Source of the DNA: Labrys wisconsinensis | GTDB taxonomy: Bacteria > Pseudomonadota > Alphaproteobacteria > Rhizobiales > Labraceae | Assembly: GCF_030814995.1 (NCBI RefSeq) | Contig: NZ_JAUSVX010000032.1 | Coordinates: 1-59,558 of the forward strand | Direction of reading: 5' to 3' | DNA length: 59,558 bases | Shown here: positions 1 through 8,496 of the stretch, piece by piece | How the letters are laid out: the number at the start of each line of letters is the position of its first letter | How positions within the stretch are numbered: position 1 is the stretch's first letter | The notes under the pieces: generated by a model | What the model was told of the DNA's origin: nothing | Database searches by the model: none | Seen by the model: only the letters and a program-made list of their open reading frames with translations | Translations under genes and position numbers: made by a program

Positions 1-120
1 ATCATCGCCAACATCATGAACCTCGCAGGCGTCCCAGGATACCACCAGCAGGTCTATATGGGCCTCATCATCGTCCTCGCCATGCTCATCCAATATGCAA
101 CGGGTTCCCTCAAGCATTGA
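1..120 (+). CDS. Sugar ABC transporter permease, C-terminal end (partial)
   Basis: Only the last 39 codons are in the window. They read as a hydrophobic helix ending in YATGSLKH, which fits the C-terminus of an RbsC/BPD_transp_2 permease for ribose- or xylose-type importers. The stop overlaps the possible TTG start of the next gene, a carbohydrate kinase, so this is probably the last transporter gene of a polyol or sugar operon continuing from the left. The family assignment rests on a short tail and on context. Confidence 0.55.
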   Translation: MIANIMNLAGVPGYHQQVYMGLIIVLAMLIQYATGSLKH

Positions 121-125
121 CGCCC

Positions 126-1664
126 ATGGCCCGCGACCTCACCCTTTCCATCGACGTCGGCACGGGCAGCGTGCGCGCCGCCCTGGTCGACGGCCGCGGC
201 GGGATCCTCACCATCGCCAGCCGCGAGCACGACCAGATCGTGCCGGCCTTCGGCTGGGCGGAGCAGCGGCCGAGCGACTGGTGGGCCGGCGTCGTCCACG
301 CCATCCGCGCGACGCTGGCCGCGGTGGAGGGCGCCCGCGAGCGCATCGCCGCGATCTGCGCCTGCGGCCAGATGCACGGCACGGTGCTGGTCGACGCGGC
401 GGGCCGGCCGACCCGCAACAGCGTGCCCCTGTGGAACGACAAGCGCACGGCCGGCATCGTCGCCGCCTTCGAGGCCGCCAACCCGCCGGCGAGCTACCTC
501 GCCGAGAGCGGCAACCCGCCGACGCCGGCCTGGCCCGGCTTCAAGCTCGCCTGGCTGCGCGACCACGATCCCGAAGCCTACGCCGCCGCGGCCGCGGTGA
601 TCATGCCGAAGGACTTCATCAACCTGAAGCTGACCGGCGAGATCGCCATGGATTCGGGCGACGCGTCCTGCAGCTTCCTGATGAACCCGCGCTCGCGCGC
701 CTGGTCGCCGGCGATGATCGCCCGGCTCGGCCTCGACGCCGCCAAGCTGCCGCCGATCCGCGAGCCGCTTGACATCCTCGGCGCGGTCACGGCCGAGGCC
801 GCCGCCGAGACGGGCCTTGCCGAGGGCACGCCGGTGCTGGTTGGCGGGGCGGACTATCCCGTCGCCCTGCTCGGCTCCGGTGCCTGCCGGCCGGGCCTCG
901 CCTCCGACGTCACCGGCACCTCCTGCATCCTCACCCTGATCGCCGAGGCGCCGCTGCTCGACCCCGAGATCTGCAACGTCGCCACGGTGGAAGGCCAATG
1001 GGGGCCGTTCGTGCTCCTGGAGACCGGGGGCGATGCCATGCGCTGGGCCCGGCGCGCCTTCCACGACAAGGCGCTCGGCTACGAGGCGATCGTGGCGCGG
1101 GCCGCCGAGGCGCCGGCGGGCGCCGACGGCCTCCTCTTCATGCCCTACCTCACCGGCGAGCGGCTCGGCGCCCATCGCAATGCCCGGGCCCAGTTCTTCG
1201 GCCTCGGCGCGGCCCACGGCCTCCCCCATCTGCACCGGGCGGTGATGGAGGGTGTCGCCTTCGCAGCGGCGCGGCACCTCGGGATCATGGAGCGGGCCGC
1301 CGGCGCGCGGCTCGAGCGGGTGATCGCCTCGGGCGGCGGCGCCAAGACGGCGCTCTGGCTGAAGATCAAGGCCAGCATCTACGGCATCCCGATCGTGGTG
1401 CCGCGCGAGGCCGAATGCGGCGTCGTCGGCTGCGCCGCCATGGCCGCGACCGCCACCGGCCGCTTCGCCGACATCCACGATGCCGTCGCCGCCACCGTCC
1501 GCCACACCGAGGAGATCGCGCCCGACCCGGCCTGGACCGAGACCTATGGCCGGATGCAGCCGGTGTTCGACCGCCTCTATGCCCACAGCCAGGCGCTCTA
1601 CGACGATCTCGACCGGCTGGCGGCCGCCAACGCCGCCGCGGCCGGACGCAGCGACGGATCCTGA
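126..1664 (+). CDS. FGGY-family carbohydrate kinase (xylulokinase-like)
   Basis: A 512-residue FGGY kinase that should phosphorylate a sugar or polyol with ATP in the cytoplasm. The N-terminal phosphate-binding stretch SIDVGTGSVRAALVD, the MPKDFINLKLTG segment and the C-terminal ASGGGAKTALWLKIKA nucleotide-binding region are typical of xylulokinase-like members, and the length is normal. I chose the ATG at 126; a TTG at 117 overlapping the upstream stop would add three residues. It starts a run of polyol-metabolism genes downstream of a permease. The exact substrate cannot be read from sequence. Confidence 0.85.
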   Translation: MARDLTLSIDVGTGSVRAALVDGRGGILTIASREHDQIVPAFGWAEQRPSDWWAGVVHAIRATLAAVEGARERIAAICACGQMHGTVLVDAAGRPTRNSVPLWNDKRTAGIVAAFEAANPPASYLAESGNPPTPAWPGFKLAWLRDHDPEAYAAAAAVIMPKDFINLKLTGEIAMDSGDASCSFLMNPRSRAWSPAMIARLGLDAAKLPPIREPLDILGAVTAEAAAETGLAEGTPVLVGGADYPVALLGSGACRPGLASDVTGTSCILTLIAEAPLLDPEICNVATVEGQWGPFVLLETGGDAMRWARRAFHDKALGYEAIVARAAEAPAGADGLLFMPYLTGERLGAHRNARAQFFGLGAAHGLPHLHRAVMEGVAFAAARHLGIMERAAGARLERVIASGGGAKTALWLKIKASIYGIPIVVPREAECGVVGCAAMAATATGRFADIHDAVAATVRHTEEIAPDPAWTETYGRMQPVFDRLYAHSQALYDDLDRLAAANAAAAGRSDGS

Positions 1665-1734
1665 CCGGGCCGGTCCAGCCGGGCATCATCGTCGATTGAC
1701 TGCGGCGGCTTGCATGTCTAATTTCTCACATAAA

Positions 1735-1747
1735 TGAAATTATTTCA
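1735..1747. promoter_or_regulatory. Two-tier palindromic operator upstream of the GldA-like gene
   Basis: A perfect 13-bp palindrome, TGAAAT-T-ATTTCA, is flanked by a second inverted pair, TCACA at 1726-1730 and TGTGA at 1752-1756. Both pairs are centred on base 1741, giving a 31-bp symmetric site in an AT-rich patch about 60 bp before the GldA-like start. The nearby SorC-family regulator (5796-6794) is the obvious candidate to bind it, but that link is inferred. Confidence 0.6.
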
Positions 1748-1804
1748 CTTTTGTGATTCAACAAGGACCGCCAACGGCGCGGACGGCAGGGAGGAGACAG
1801 ACCA

Positions 1805-2947
1805 ATGAGCGAGGACCGGGGCTGGCACAGCGCCACCGGGCGCGCCTTCGGCGGGCCGGGGAAGTACATCCAGCGGGCGGGCGAGATCGCGCGCCTCGCC
1901 GATCACCTGGCGCCGCTCGGCAGCAGGCTCTTCCTCCTGGTCGACGGCTTCGTGCTCGATGCGATCGGCCCCGCCATCCGTGGCCCGCTCGAGGCCGCCG
2001 GCCTCGCCGTGACCGTCGAACGCTTCGGCGGCGAGTGCTGCACCGAGGAGATCGAGCGTATCGCGGCGCTGGTGAAGGCGGCGGGCGCCGGCGTGGTCGT
2101 CGGCATCGGCGGCGGCAAGACCGCCGACACCGCCAAGACCGCGGCGGTCGCCAACGGCGCGCGCATCGCCATCGTGCCGACCATCGCCTCGACCGACGCG
2201 CCCTGCAGCGCCGTGGCCGTGCGCTATTCCCGCGAGGGCGTCTACCAGGAATCGATCTCGCTGCCGCGCAACCCCGACGTGGTCGTGGTCGACAGCGCCC
2301 TCATCGCCAAGGCGCCGGTGCGCTTCCTCGTCGCCGGCATCGGCGATGCCCTGTCGACCTGGTTCGAGGCGCGCTCGAACCTCGAATCGCGCTCCAACAA
2401 CTATATCCGTCCGGGCCTGCCGGCACCGGAGGCGGGCGTCGCCATCGCCCGGGCCTGCCACGAGGTGCTGATGCGCGACGCGCTGGCGGCCAAGATCGCC
2501 TGCGAGCGCGGCGCCCTGACCCCGGCGGTGGAGGCGATCATCGAGGCCAACACGCTGCTGAGCGGCCTCGGCTTCGAGAATTGCGGCGTCTCGGCCGCGC
2601 ACGGCATCCATGACGGCCTCACCGTGCTCGACGAGACGCACGGCTTCTTCCACGGCGAGAAGGTCGCCTTCGGCGTGCTCTGCCTCCTGATGCTCGAAGG
2701 CCGCCCGCTCGCCGAGATCGAGGCCACGGCGCGGTTCTGCCGCTCGGTCGGGCTGCCGACGACGCTCGCCGACCTGAAGCTCGCCCAGGCGACGCCGGCC
2801 GACATCGAGCGCGTCGCCGAAGCCGCGCTCAGGCCAGGCTCCGCCACCTGGCGCGTGGCCGTGCCGCTTTCGGTGGCGATCGTGCGCGACGCCATCCTGG
2901 CGCTCGACGCCTTCACCTCGGGCCTGGACCGGGCGGCCAAAGCCTGA
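1805..2947 (+). CDS. Iron-containing alcohol dehydrogenase, glycerol dehydrogenase (GldA)-like
   Basis: A 380-residue group III dehydrogenase that should oxidise a polyol to a ketose with NAD. It has the dinucleotide-binding GIGGGKTADTAK segment at about residues 98-110, the STDAPCSA stretch, and metal-ligand histidines in the AAHGIHDGL and THGFFHGEKVAFG segments. The start at 1805 has a GGAGGAG ribosome-binding site. It follows the FGGY kinase after a 140-bp gap that holds the palindromic operator, and precedes the GatD-like gene by 31 bp, so the two dehydrogenases are probably co-transcribed. Glycerol itself need not be the substrate. Confidence 0.85.
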   Translation: MSEDRGWHSATGRAFGGPGKYIQRAGEIARLADHLAPLGSRLFLLVDGFVLDAIGPAIRGPLEAAGLAVTVERFGGECCTEEIERIAALVKAAGAGVVVGIGGGKTADTAKTAAVANGARIAIVPTIASTDAPCSAVAVRYSREGVYQESISLPRNPDVVVVDSALIAKAPVRFLVAGIGDALSTWFEARSNLESRSNNYIRPGLPAPEAGVAIARACHEVLMRDALAAKIACERGALTPAVEAIIEANTLLSGLGFENCGVSAAHGIHDGLTVLDETHGFFHGEKVAFGVLCLLMLEGRPLAEIEATARFCRSVGLPTTLADLKLAQATPADIERVAEAALRPGSATWRVAVPLSVAIVRDAILALDAFTSGLDRAAKA

Positions 2948-2978
2948 CCCGCCCTCCATTTCAGCAAGGACGACAGCG

Positions 2979-3995
2979 ATGCGTGCAGCCGTGATGTATG
3001 CGCCGGGCGATATCCGGCTCGAGGACGTGCCGAAGCCTTCGGCCGCCGCCGGGGAAGTGCTGCTGCGCGTCGCCGCGGTCGGCGTCTGCGGCTCCGACCT
3101 CCCGCGCATGCTGACCAAGGGCGCGCACCGCATGCCGATCGTCTGCGGCCACGAATTCTCCGGCCACATCACGGCGGTCGGCGACGGCGTCGAGGGCTTT
3201 CGCACCGGCGAGCTCGTCGGCGTGGCGCCGCTGATCCCCTGCCGGGTGTGCGACCAGTGCGCCACCGGCAATTTCTCGCGCTGCCGCGACTACGACTATT
3301 TCGGCAGCCGCCGCGACGGCGCCTATGCCGAGTTCGTGGCCGTGCCGGTCGGCAATCTCCTGAAGGCGCCGGCGGGCGCCGACCCGCGTGCGGTGGCGAT
3401 GACCGACCCGGCCTCGATCGCCCTGCACGCGGTGTGGAAGGCCCCGCCGACCATGGGCCAGCGCGGCGGCGTGGTCGGCTGCGGGCCGATCGGCCTGTTC
3501 GCCATCCAGTGGATGAAGCTGATGGGCTGCACCGAGGTGGTGGCGGTCGACGTCTCCGAGCGCAAGCTGGAGCAGGCCCGCGAGGCTGGGGCGACGCACA
3601 CGTTCCTGGTCACCGAGCCGCCGCCGGCGGGCCTCGTCTGCGACCTCATCGTCGAGGCGGCGGGCCATCCTTCCTCGATCAACCGCGCGGCGAAGCTGGC
3701 GGCGCCCGGCGGCCATGTCGTGCTCATCGGCATCCCGGTCGGCGACGTGGCGCTGGAGAACAAGACCTTCCAGCATTTTCTCCGCCAGGAGATCTCGCTG
3801 CACGGCGCCTGGAACTCGTTCGGCGCGCCCTTCCCGGGCAGGCAATGGCGCGTGGCGCTCGACGCCCTGGCCTCCGGCGCGCTGAAATGGGAGTTCATGA
3901 TTACCCACGAGCTGGAGCTCGAGGCCCTGCCCGGCATGTTCGAGACGTTCCGCGGCAAGAACGACTTCTTCTCCAAGGTGATGTTCAGGCCATAG
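2979..3995 (+). CDS. Zinc-dependent medium-chain dehydrogenase, galactitol-1-phosphate dehydrogenase (GatD)-like
   Basis: A 338-residue MDR-family dehydrogenase. Catalytic zinc ligands lie in GVCGSDLPR and GHEFSGH. The structural zinc site is the Cys cluster PCRVCDQCATGNFSRC, and the Rossmann motif is VVGCGPIGLFA. The phrasing CGSDLPR...GAHRMP...GHEFSG and the DYFGSRRDGAYAEF stretch resemble GatD, which oxidises a polyol phosphate to a ketose phosphate. That would pair well with the FGGY kinases on either side. It could instead act on an unphosphorylated polyol such as L-arabitol or sorbitol. Confidence 0.85.
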   Translation: MRAAVMYAPGDIRLEDVPKPSAAAGEVLLRVAAVGVCGSDLPRMLTKGAHRMPIVCGHEFSGHITAVGDGVEGFRTGELVGVAPLIPCRVCDQCATGNFSRCRDYDYFGSRRDGAYAEFVAVPVGNLLKAPAGADPRAVAMTDPASIALHAVWKAPPTMGQRGGVVGCGPIGLFAIQWMKLMGCTEVVAVDVSERKLEQAREAGATHTFLVTEPPPAGLVCDLIVEAAGHPSSINRAAKLAAPGGHVVLIGIPVGDVALENKTFQHFLRQEISLHGAWNSFGAPFPGRQWRVALDALASGALKWEFMITHELELEALPGMFETFRGKNDFFSKVMFRP

Positions 3996-4052
3996 GGTGG
4001 TCGGTGGCGAAAGCATCGTGAGAAGGGCTGCGAAAGGCGCGCCATCCGCAAC

Positions 4053-4181
4053 CGTCATGGCCGGGCTTGACCCGGCCATCCACGCGAACGCCGATCGTGC
4101 CAGAGTGGACGCCACAATGTACGCCCAATGCGACAGAAACCTGTGATCGCGTGGATGGCCGGGTCAAGCCCGGCCATGACG
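4053..4181. repeat. REP-like element: perfect 34-bp inverted repeat
   Basis: Arms at 4053-4086 and 4148-4181 are exact reverse complements, separated by 61 bp. Each arm also holds its own hairpin, GGCCGGG-cttga-CCCGGCC. Sequences with CATGGCCGGGCTTGACCCGG are common intergenic repeats in Hyphomicrobiales. It fills most of the 286-bp gap between the GatD-like gene and the second kinase. It may be a REP-type repeat, an mRNA-stabilising structure or a terminator. Confidence 0.8.
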
Positions 4182-4281
4182 CGGCGGTGAGGGAGGAGGC
4201 TCGGTTGGCAAACGGGGCGGAACGCGGAACGACCGGTCGCCGGCCGATGACGGACTGCCCGGCATCAGCGAGCAAAGCACC

Positions 4282-5799
4282 ATGACGCGTCTCCTCGGCC
4301 TCGACTTCGGCACCGGCGGCATCCGCGTCGGCGTGTTCGACCTCGCCGCGCGCGCCGTGCTCGGCGAGCGGGAGGAGCGCTATGCCACGGCCTACCCGCA
4401 TCCGGGCTGGGCCGAGCAGTCGCCGACCGAGTGGTGGGAGGCGCTCGGCCGGGCGTGCCGCGCCCTGATGCGCGAGCTCGGCACGCCCGAGATCGCCGGG
4501 GTCTGCGTCGCCACCACCGCCTCCACCGTGGTCGCCTGCCGGCGCGACGGCACGCCGCTGCGCCCCGCCCTGCTGTGGATGGACTGCCGCGCCGCGCGCG
4601 AGGCGGATCGCACCGCCCGCGCGACGCATCCGGTGCTCGCCTATGCCGGCGGCGGCGACGCCGCGGAATGGCTGGTGCCGAAGGCGATGTGGCTCGCAGA
4701 GCACGAGCCGGAGGTCTATGCGCAGGCCGAGGTGATCTGCGAGTGCCTCGACTATGTCAACTTCATGCTGACGGGCCTGTGGGTCGGCTCGCGCATGAAC
4801 GCCACCTGCAAGTGGAACTATGATTCGGTCGCCGGCCGCTTCCACGACGCGCTCTTCGACGAGCTCGGCGTGCCGGACCTGGCGGCCAGGCTGCCGGCCG
4901 AGATCCATGCCGTCGGCGCGCCGGTCGCGCCGGTGAGCGCCGCGGCGGCCGAGCATCTCGGCCTCGCCAACCGCCCGATCCTGGCGCAGGGCGGCATCGA
5001 CGCGCATATCGGCATGGTCGGCGCCGGCACCATGGCGCCGGGCGAGCTCCTGATGATCGGCGGCACCTCGGTGGTGCATCTGTTCCAGCTGCCGGCGCAG
5101 GCGCCGGTCACCGGCTTCTGGGGCCCCTATCCCCATGCCCTGGTCGACGATCACTGGCTGGTCGAGGCCGGCCAGGTCTCGGCCGGCTCGGTGCTGTCCT
5201 GGTTCTCGGGCGAAGTGTTCCGCCTCGACGCCGCCGGCCTGGAGGCGCTGTGGCGGGAGGCGGAGGCGCTGCCGGTCGGCGGCGCGGGCCTGCTCACCCT
5301 CGACTATTTCATGGGCAATCGCACGCCCTATCGCGACCCGATGCTGCGCGGCGCCGTGCTCGGCCTGTCGCTGGGCCACGACCGGGCGGCGCTCTACCGC
5401 TCGGCCGTGGAGGGTGTGGCGCTCGCCTCCGCCAATGTGCTGAGGCGCATGGGCGAGCTCGGCGTCGCCTGCCGGCGCATCGTCAGCTCCGGCGGCTATG
5501 CCAGGAACCGGCTCTGGCTGCGCGCCACGGTGGACGCGATCGGCCGGCCGGTGGAGCTGATGCCCGAGGCCAACCTCACCATCATCGGCGCCGCGGCGAG
5601 CGCGGCGGCCGGGGCCGGGCTGGTGCCGGACCTCTTCGCCGCAGCCGCGGCGGTGGCCCAGCCCGCCATCACCGTCGAGCCCGACCTCGCCGCCCATGCG
5701 CGCTATGGCGAGCTCCTCGCCGACTATCTCGAGGCGACCAAGCTGCTGGCGCCGCTCTCCCGGCGCCTGGCGGCGCGCCAGCTCGGCGGCGCGGCATGA
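4282..5799 (+). CDS. FGGY-family carbohydrate kinase (second copy)
   Basis: A 505-residue FGGY kinase, clearly different from the one at 126-1664. The N-terminal LDFGTGGIRVGVFD phosphate loop, the central GGTSVVHLF region and the C-terminal SSGGYARNRLWLRATVDAIGRP nucleotide site are present. It looks more like the ribulokinase/pentulose kinase branch than xylulokinase. The stop overlaps the start of the SorC regulator gene in ATGA, showing translational coupling. Two kinases in one cluster suggest two substrates or two steps. The substrate is unknown. Confidence 0.85.
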   Translation: MTRLLGLDFGTGGIRVGVFDLAARAVLGEREERYATAYPHPGWAEQSPTEWWEALGRACRALMRELGTPEIAGVCVATTASTVVACRRDGTPLRPALLWMDCRAAREADRTARATHPVLAYAGGGDAAEWLVPKAMWLAEHEPEVYAQAEVICECLDYVNFMLTGLWVGSRMNATCKWNYDSVAGRFHDALFDELGVPDLAARLPAEIHAVGAPVAPVSAAAAEHLGLANRPILAQGGIDAHIGMVGAGTMAPGELLMIGGTSVVHLFQLPAQAPVTGFWGPYPHALVDDHWLVEAGQVSAGSVLSWFSGEVFRLDAAGLEALWREAEALPVGGAGLLTLDYFMGNRTPYRDPMLRGAVLGLSLGHDRAALYRSAVEGVALASANVLRRMGELGVACRRIVSSGGYARNRLWLRATVDAIGRPVELMPEANLTIIGAAASAAAGAGLVPDLFAAAAAVAQPAITVEPDLAAHARYGELLADYLEATKLLAPLSRRLAARQLGGAA

Positions 5800-6794
5800 G
5801 CGCCGAGCATCTCGACCGCGACGTGCAGTTCCGCGGCCTCTCGGCCGAGCAGCGCGAGCTCCTGATGATCCAGGTGGCCAAGCGCTACTACGAGCTCGAC
5901 ATGACCATGGGCGACCTCGCCAAGGAGCTCGGCCTGACGCGCTGGCAGGCGAGCCGCCTGCTCTCCGACGCGCGCGAGAGCGGCATCGTGCGCATCGAGA
6001 TCGTGCCGCGCGCGCCGCGCAGCCCGGAGCTGGAGAGCCGGCTGCAGCGCCGCTTCGGCCTCAAGGATGCGGTGGTGGTGCCGCAGAGCCCCGAGGACGA
6101 CGATGCGCTGCTGCTCGACAGCGTGGCCCAAGCGGCGGCGCGCCTGATCGCCGGGCTCGGCAAGGTGCCGCTGATCGGCGTCTCCTGGGGCCGCACCATG
6201 AGCGCCGTCGCCCGGCGCCTGCCGCCGTTCTGGAACGAGGGCGTGGAAGTGGTGCTGCTCAACGGCGCCATGAACATCCGCTCGCCCTCAACCCGCACCA
6301 ACAACACGGCCGAGCTGTTCGCCCGCGCCGCCAACGGCATGGCGACACTGCTGCCGGTGCCGGCCATCCTGGGCCATGCCGCCACCCGCCTCGCCCTGGA
6401 GCAGGACCCGACCATCGCCGGCGTGCTGGCGCTCGGCCGGCGCGCGCCGGTGATCTGCTTCGGCATGGGCGCGGTCGCGCCGGATTCGGTGCTGGTGCAG
6501 TCGGGCTTCGTCTCCGAGGCGGAGCAGGCGCGGCTGCGCGCCAAGGGCGCGGTCGGCGACATCCTCAGCCGCTACATCGACGCCCAGGGCGCCATCGTCG
6601 ACCCCGAGCTCGACGCCCGCACCATCGGCCTCGACCTGCGCTTCTGCGCCGAGCGCGAATTCTCCATCGGCGTCGCCGCCGGCCGCGCCAAGCACGCCAT
6701 CGCCCTCGCCTGCCTGCGGGCCGGCTATCTCAACGTGCTGGTCACCGACGAGGAGACCGCGCTCTTCCTGCTGGACGAGACGCATCGGGGCTGA
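5796..6794 (+). CDS. SorC/DeoR-type sugar-binding transcriptional regulator
   Basis: A 332-residue regulator. An N-terminal helix-turn-helix (about residues 32-56, MTMGDLAKELGLTRWQASRLLSDAR) is followed by a sugar-phosphate-binding domain with the GVSWGRTMSAVA segment. Length and layout match SorC-family regulators such as EryD. It is coupled to the upstream kinase by a 4-base overlap. It likely senses a phosphorylated intermediate of the cluster and may act at the palindrome centred on 1741. Repressor or activator cannot be told from the sequence. Confidence 0.85.
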   Translation: MSAEHLDRDVQFRGLSAEQRELLMIQVAKRYYELDMTMGDLAKELGLTRWQASRLLSDARESGIVRIEIVPRAPRSPELESRLQRRFGLKDAVVVPQSPEDDDALLLDSVAQAAARLIAGLGKVPLIGVSWGRTMSAVARRLPPFWNEGVEVVLLNGAMNIRSPSTRTNNTAELFARAANGMATLLPVPAILGHAATRLALEQDPTIAGVLALGRRAPVICFGMGAVAPDSVLVQSGFVSEAEQARLRAKGAVGDILSRYIDAQGAIVDPELDARTIGLDLRFCAEREFSIGVAAGRAKHAIALACLRAGYLNVLVTDEETALFLLDETHRG

Positions 6795-6841
6795 AACGTC
6801 GCCGGCAGGCGGCCCCGAACGAGAAACGAGAGAGGATCCCC

Positions 6842-7594
6842 ATGGACGAGATCATCGCCACCTTCCGACCGGACCTGTTCGCCGGCAAACATGTGCTGGT
6901 GTCCGGCGCCTCGAGCGGCATCGGCCTCGCCATGGCGCAGGGCTTCGCCCGGCTCGGCGCCACCGTGATCGCCACCGGTTCTTCCGCCGCCAAGCTGGAG
7001 GCGGAGAAGGCAGACCCGGCCAACAAGGGCATCCGCTTCGCGCTGCTCGACGTGAAGGACCGCAAGGCGATCGACGCCTTCCTCGGCGCCCTGCCCGCTC
7101 TCGACGTGCTGGTCAACGCCGCCGGCATCGCCCGGCCCGAGGCCGAGTTCACCGAGGAGACCTATCTGGAGGTGATCGACGTCAACCTCAACAGCGCCAT
7201 GCGCCTCGCCATGGCGGCGCAGCCGCTGCTCGCCCGCTCCAGGGGCGTCGTCATCAACACCGCCTCGATGCTGAGCTACCTCGCCGACGAGAGCGTGCCG
7301 GCCTATGGCGCCAGCAAGACCGGCATCGTCGGCCTGACCCGGGCGCTGGCCCACCGCTTCGGCAAGGACGGCATCCGCGTCAACGCCATCGCGCCCGGCT
7401 ATCACAAGACCGCGATGACCAAGGCGCTCTGGTCCGACCCGCCGGCCGCCAGCCGCATCGCCGAGCGCTCGGCGCTGAAGCGCTGGGGCACGGTGGACGA
7501 TCTCGTCGGCACCGCCCTGTTTCTCGCCTCGCCCGCCGCCCTCTTCGTCACGGCAGCGACGCTGCCGGTCGACGGCGGCTATGTCGTCGGCTGA
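6842..7594 (+). CDS. Short-chain dehydrogenase/reductase (SDR)
   Basis: A 250-residue classical SDR. The cofactor-binding motif is SGASSGIGLA near residue 22, NAAG is near residue 96, and the catalytic Ser and YxxxK lie in the NTASMLSYL and YGASK segments. It probably interconverts a polyol and a ketose with NAD(P), as ribitol or xylitol dehydrogenases do. It lies 47 bp after the SorC regulator, behind an AGAGAGGA ribosome-binding site, and is probably the last gene of the operon. Other SDR substrates are possible. Confidence 0.85.
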   Translation: MDEIIATFRPDLFAGKHVLVSGASSGIGLAMAQGFARLGATVIATGSSAAKLEAEKADPANKGIRFALLDVKDRKAIDAFLGALPALDVLVNAAGIARPEAEFTEETYLEVIDVNLNSAMRLAMAAQPLLARSRGVVINTASMLSYLADESVPAYGASKTGIVGLTRALAHRFGKDGIRVNAIAPGYHKTAMTKALWSDPPAASRIAERSALKRWGTVDDLVGTALFLASPAALFVTAATLPVDGGYVVG

Positions 7595-7641
7595 AACCAC
7601 GCGCGGCGATCGCCGTTGCCAGGACGGCGCATTGCTGCCAA

Positions 7642-8496
7642 ATGGCCGGCATGCGCAGCCAGGACAACGCCCGGACGAAGCCCGCCGCCGACGCAGGCGA
7701 GGACGCTCGCGACGCGGCCGCTCCGGTGCGGCCGCCCGTCCGCGCCCGCTCGCCGGCGCTCTGGGGCGTGGCCCTGGCGCTGCTGGCAGCCGCGATCATT
7801 GCCGGCTGGGCGGGCAAGCGCTCGGCGCTCGGCGTCGTCGTGGCGGGCTGCGCGCTGGACCAGCGCCTCACCGGCTCGCCCCTGCCGTGCCTCACGGTCG
7901 GCGGCGAGGCGCCCTGGGGCTATGCCGTGCTGCGCCCGCCCTGGGGCGGCTCGGAAGCGATCGTGGTCGCCGCGGCGCCGATCGCCGGCATCGAGACGCC
8001 CGCCCTGCGCGAGCCGGGGGCGGCGGCGCTGTGGCAGGCCGCCTGGCAGGCCCAGCGCTTCGTCACCCCGGTGCTCGGCCACGACCTGCCGCGCACCGCC
8101 ATCGGCATGGCGGTGAACTCGCGCCACAGCCGCTCGCAGGACCGGCTGCATATCCATGTCGATTGTTTCGAGGCGAGCTACCAGCGCGCCCTTACCGAGC
8201 GGCAGGACGAGATCACCGAGCAATGGACGCGCTTCGCCGTGCCGCTGGAGGGACACCGCTACTGGGTGCGCCGCGTCGCCGGCACCGATCTCGCCGGCAT
8301 CAACCCGGTGGCACTGCTCGCCGACGGCCTGCCGCAGGCCGCCGCCAACATGCGCGCCATGACGCTTGCGGTCGCCGGCGCCCGGTTCCGGGACGGGAGC
8401 GAGGGCTTCTACCTCCTCGCCGACCATGCCAACCTGCCGCGCGGCGATGGCGCCTCGGCCGAGGAGCTGCTCAACCACAGCTGTGTCGGCTGGTAG
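7642..8496 (+). CDS. cdh: CDP-diacylglycerol diphosphatase
   Basis: A 284-residue membrane-anchored enzyme that hydrolyses CDP-diacylglycerol to phosphatidate and CMP. A single membrane helix at about residues 37-58 (WGVALALLAAAIIAGWAG) is followed by a periplasmic domain. The family signature HSRSQDRLHIHVDC is complete, with HxH catalytic histidines. An ATG four codons later (MRSQ) is an alternative start. The last 26 bp overlap the 3' end of the convergent methyltransferase gene. Confidence 0.88.
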   Translation: MAGMRSQDNARTKPAADAGEDARDAAAPVRPPVRARSPALWGVALALLAAAIIAGWAGKRSALGVVVAGCALDQRLTGSPLPCLTVGGEAPWGYAVLRPPWGGSEAIVVAAAPIAGIETPALREPGAAALWQAAWQAQRFVTPVLGHDLPRTAIGMAVNSRHSRSQDRLHIHVDCFEASYQRALTERQDEITEQWTRFAVPLEGHRYWVRRVAGTDLAGINPVALLADGLPQAAANMRAMTLAVAGARFRDGSEGFYLLADHANLPRGDGASAEELLNHSCVGW

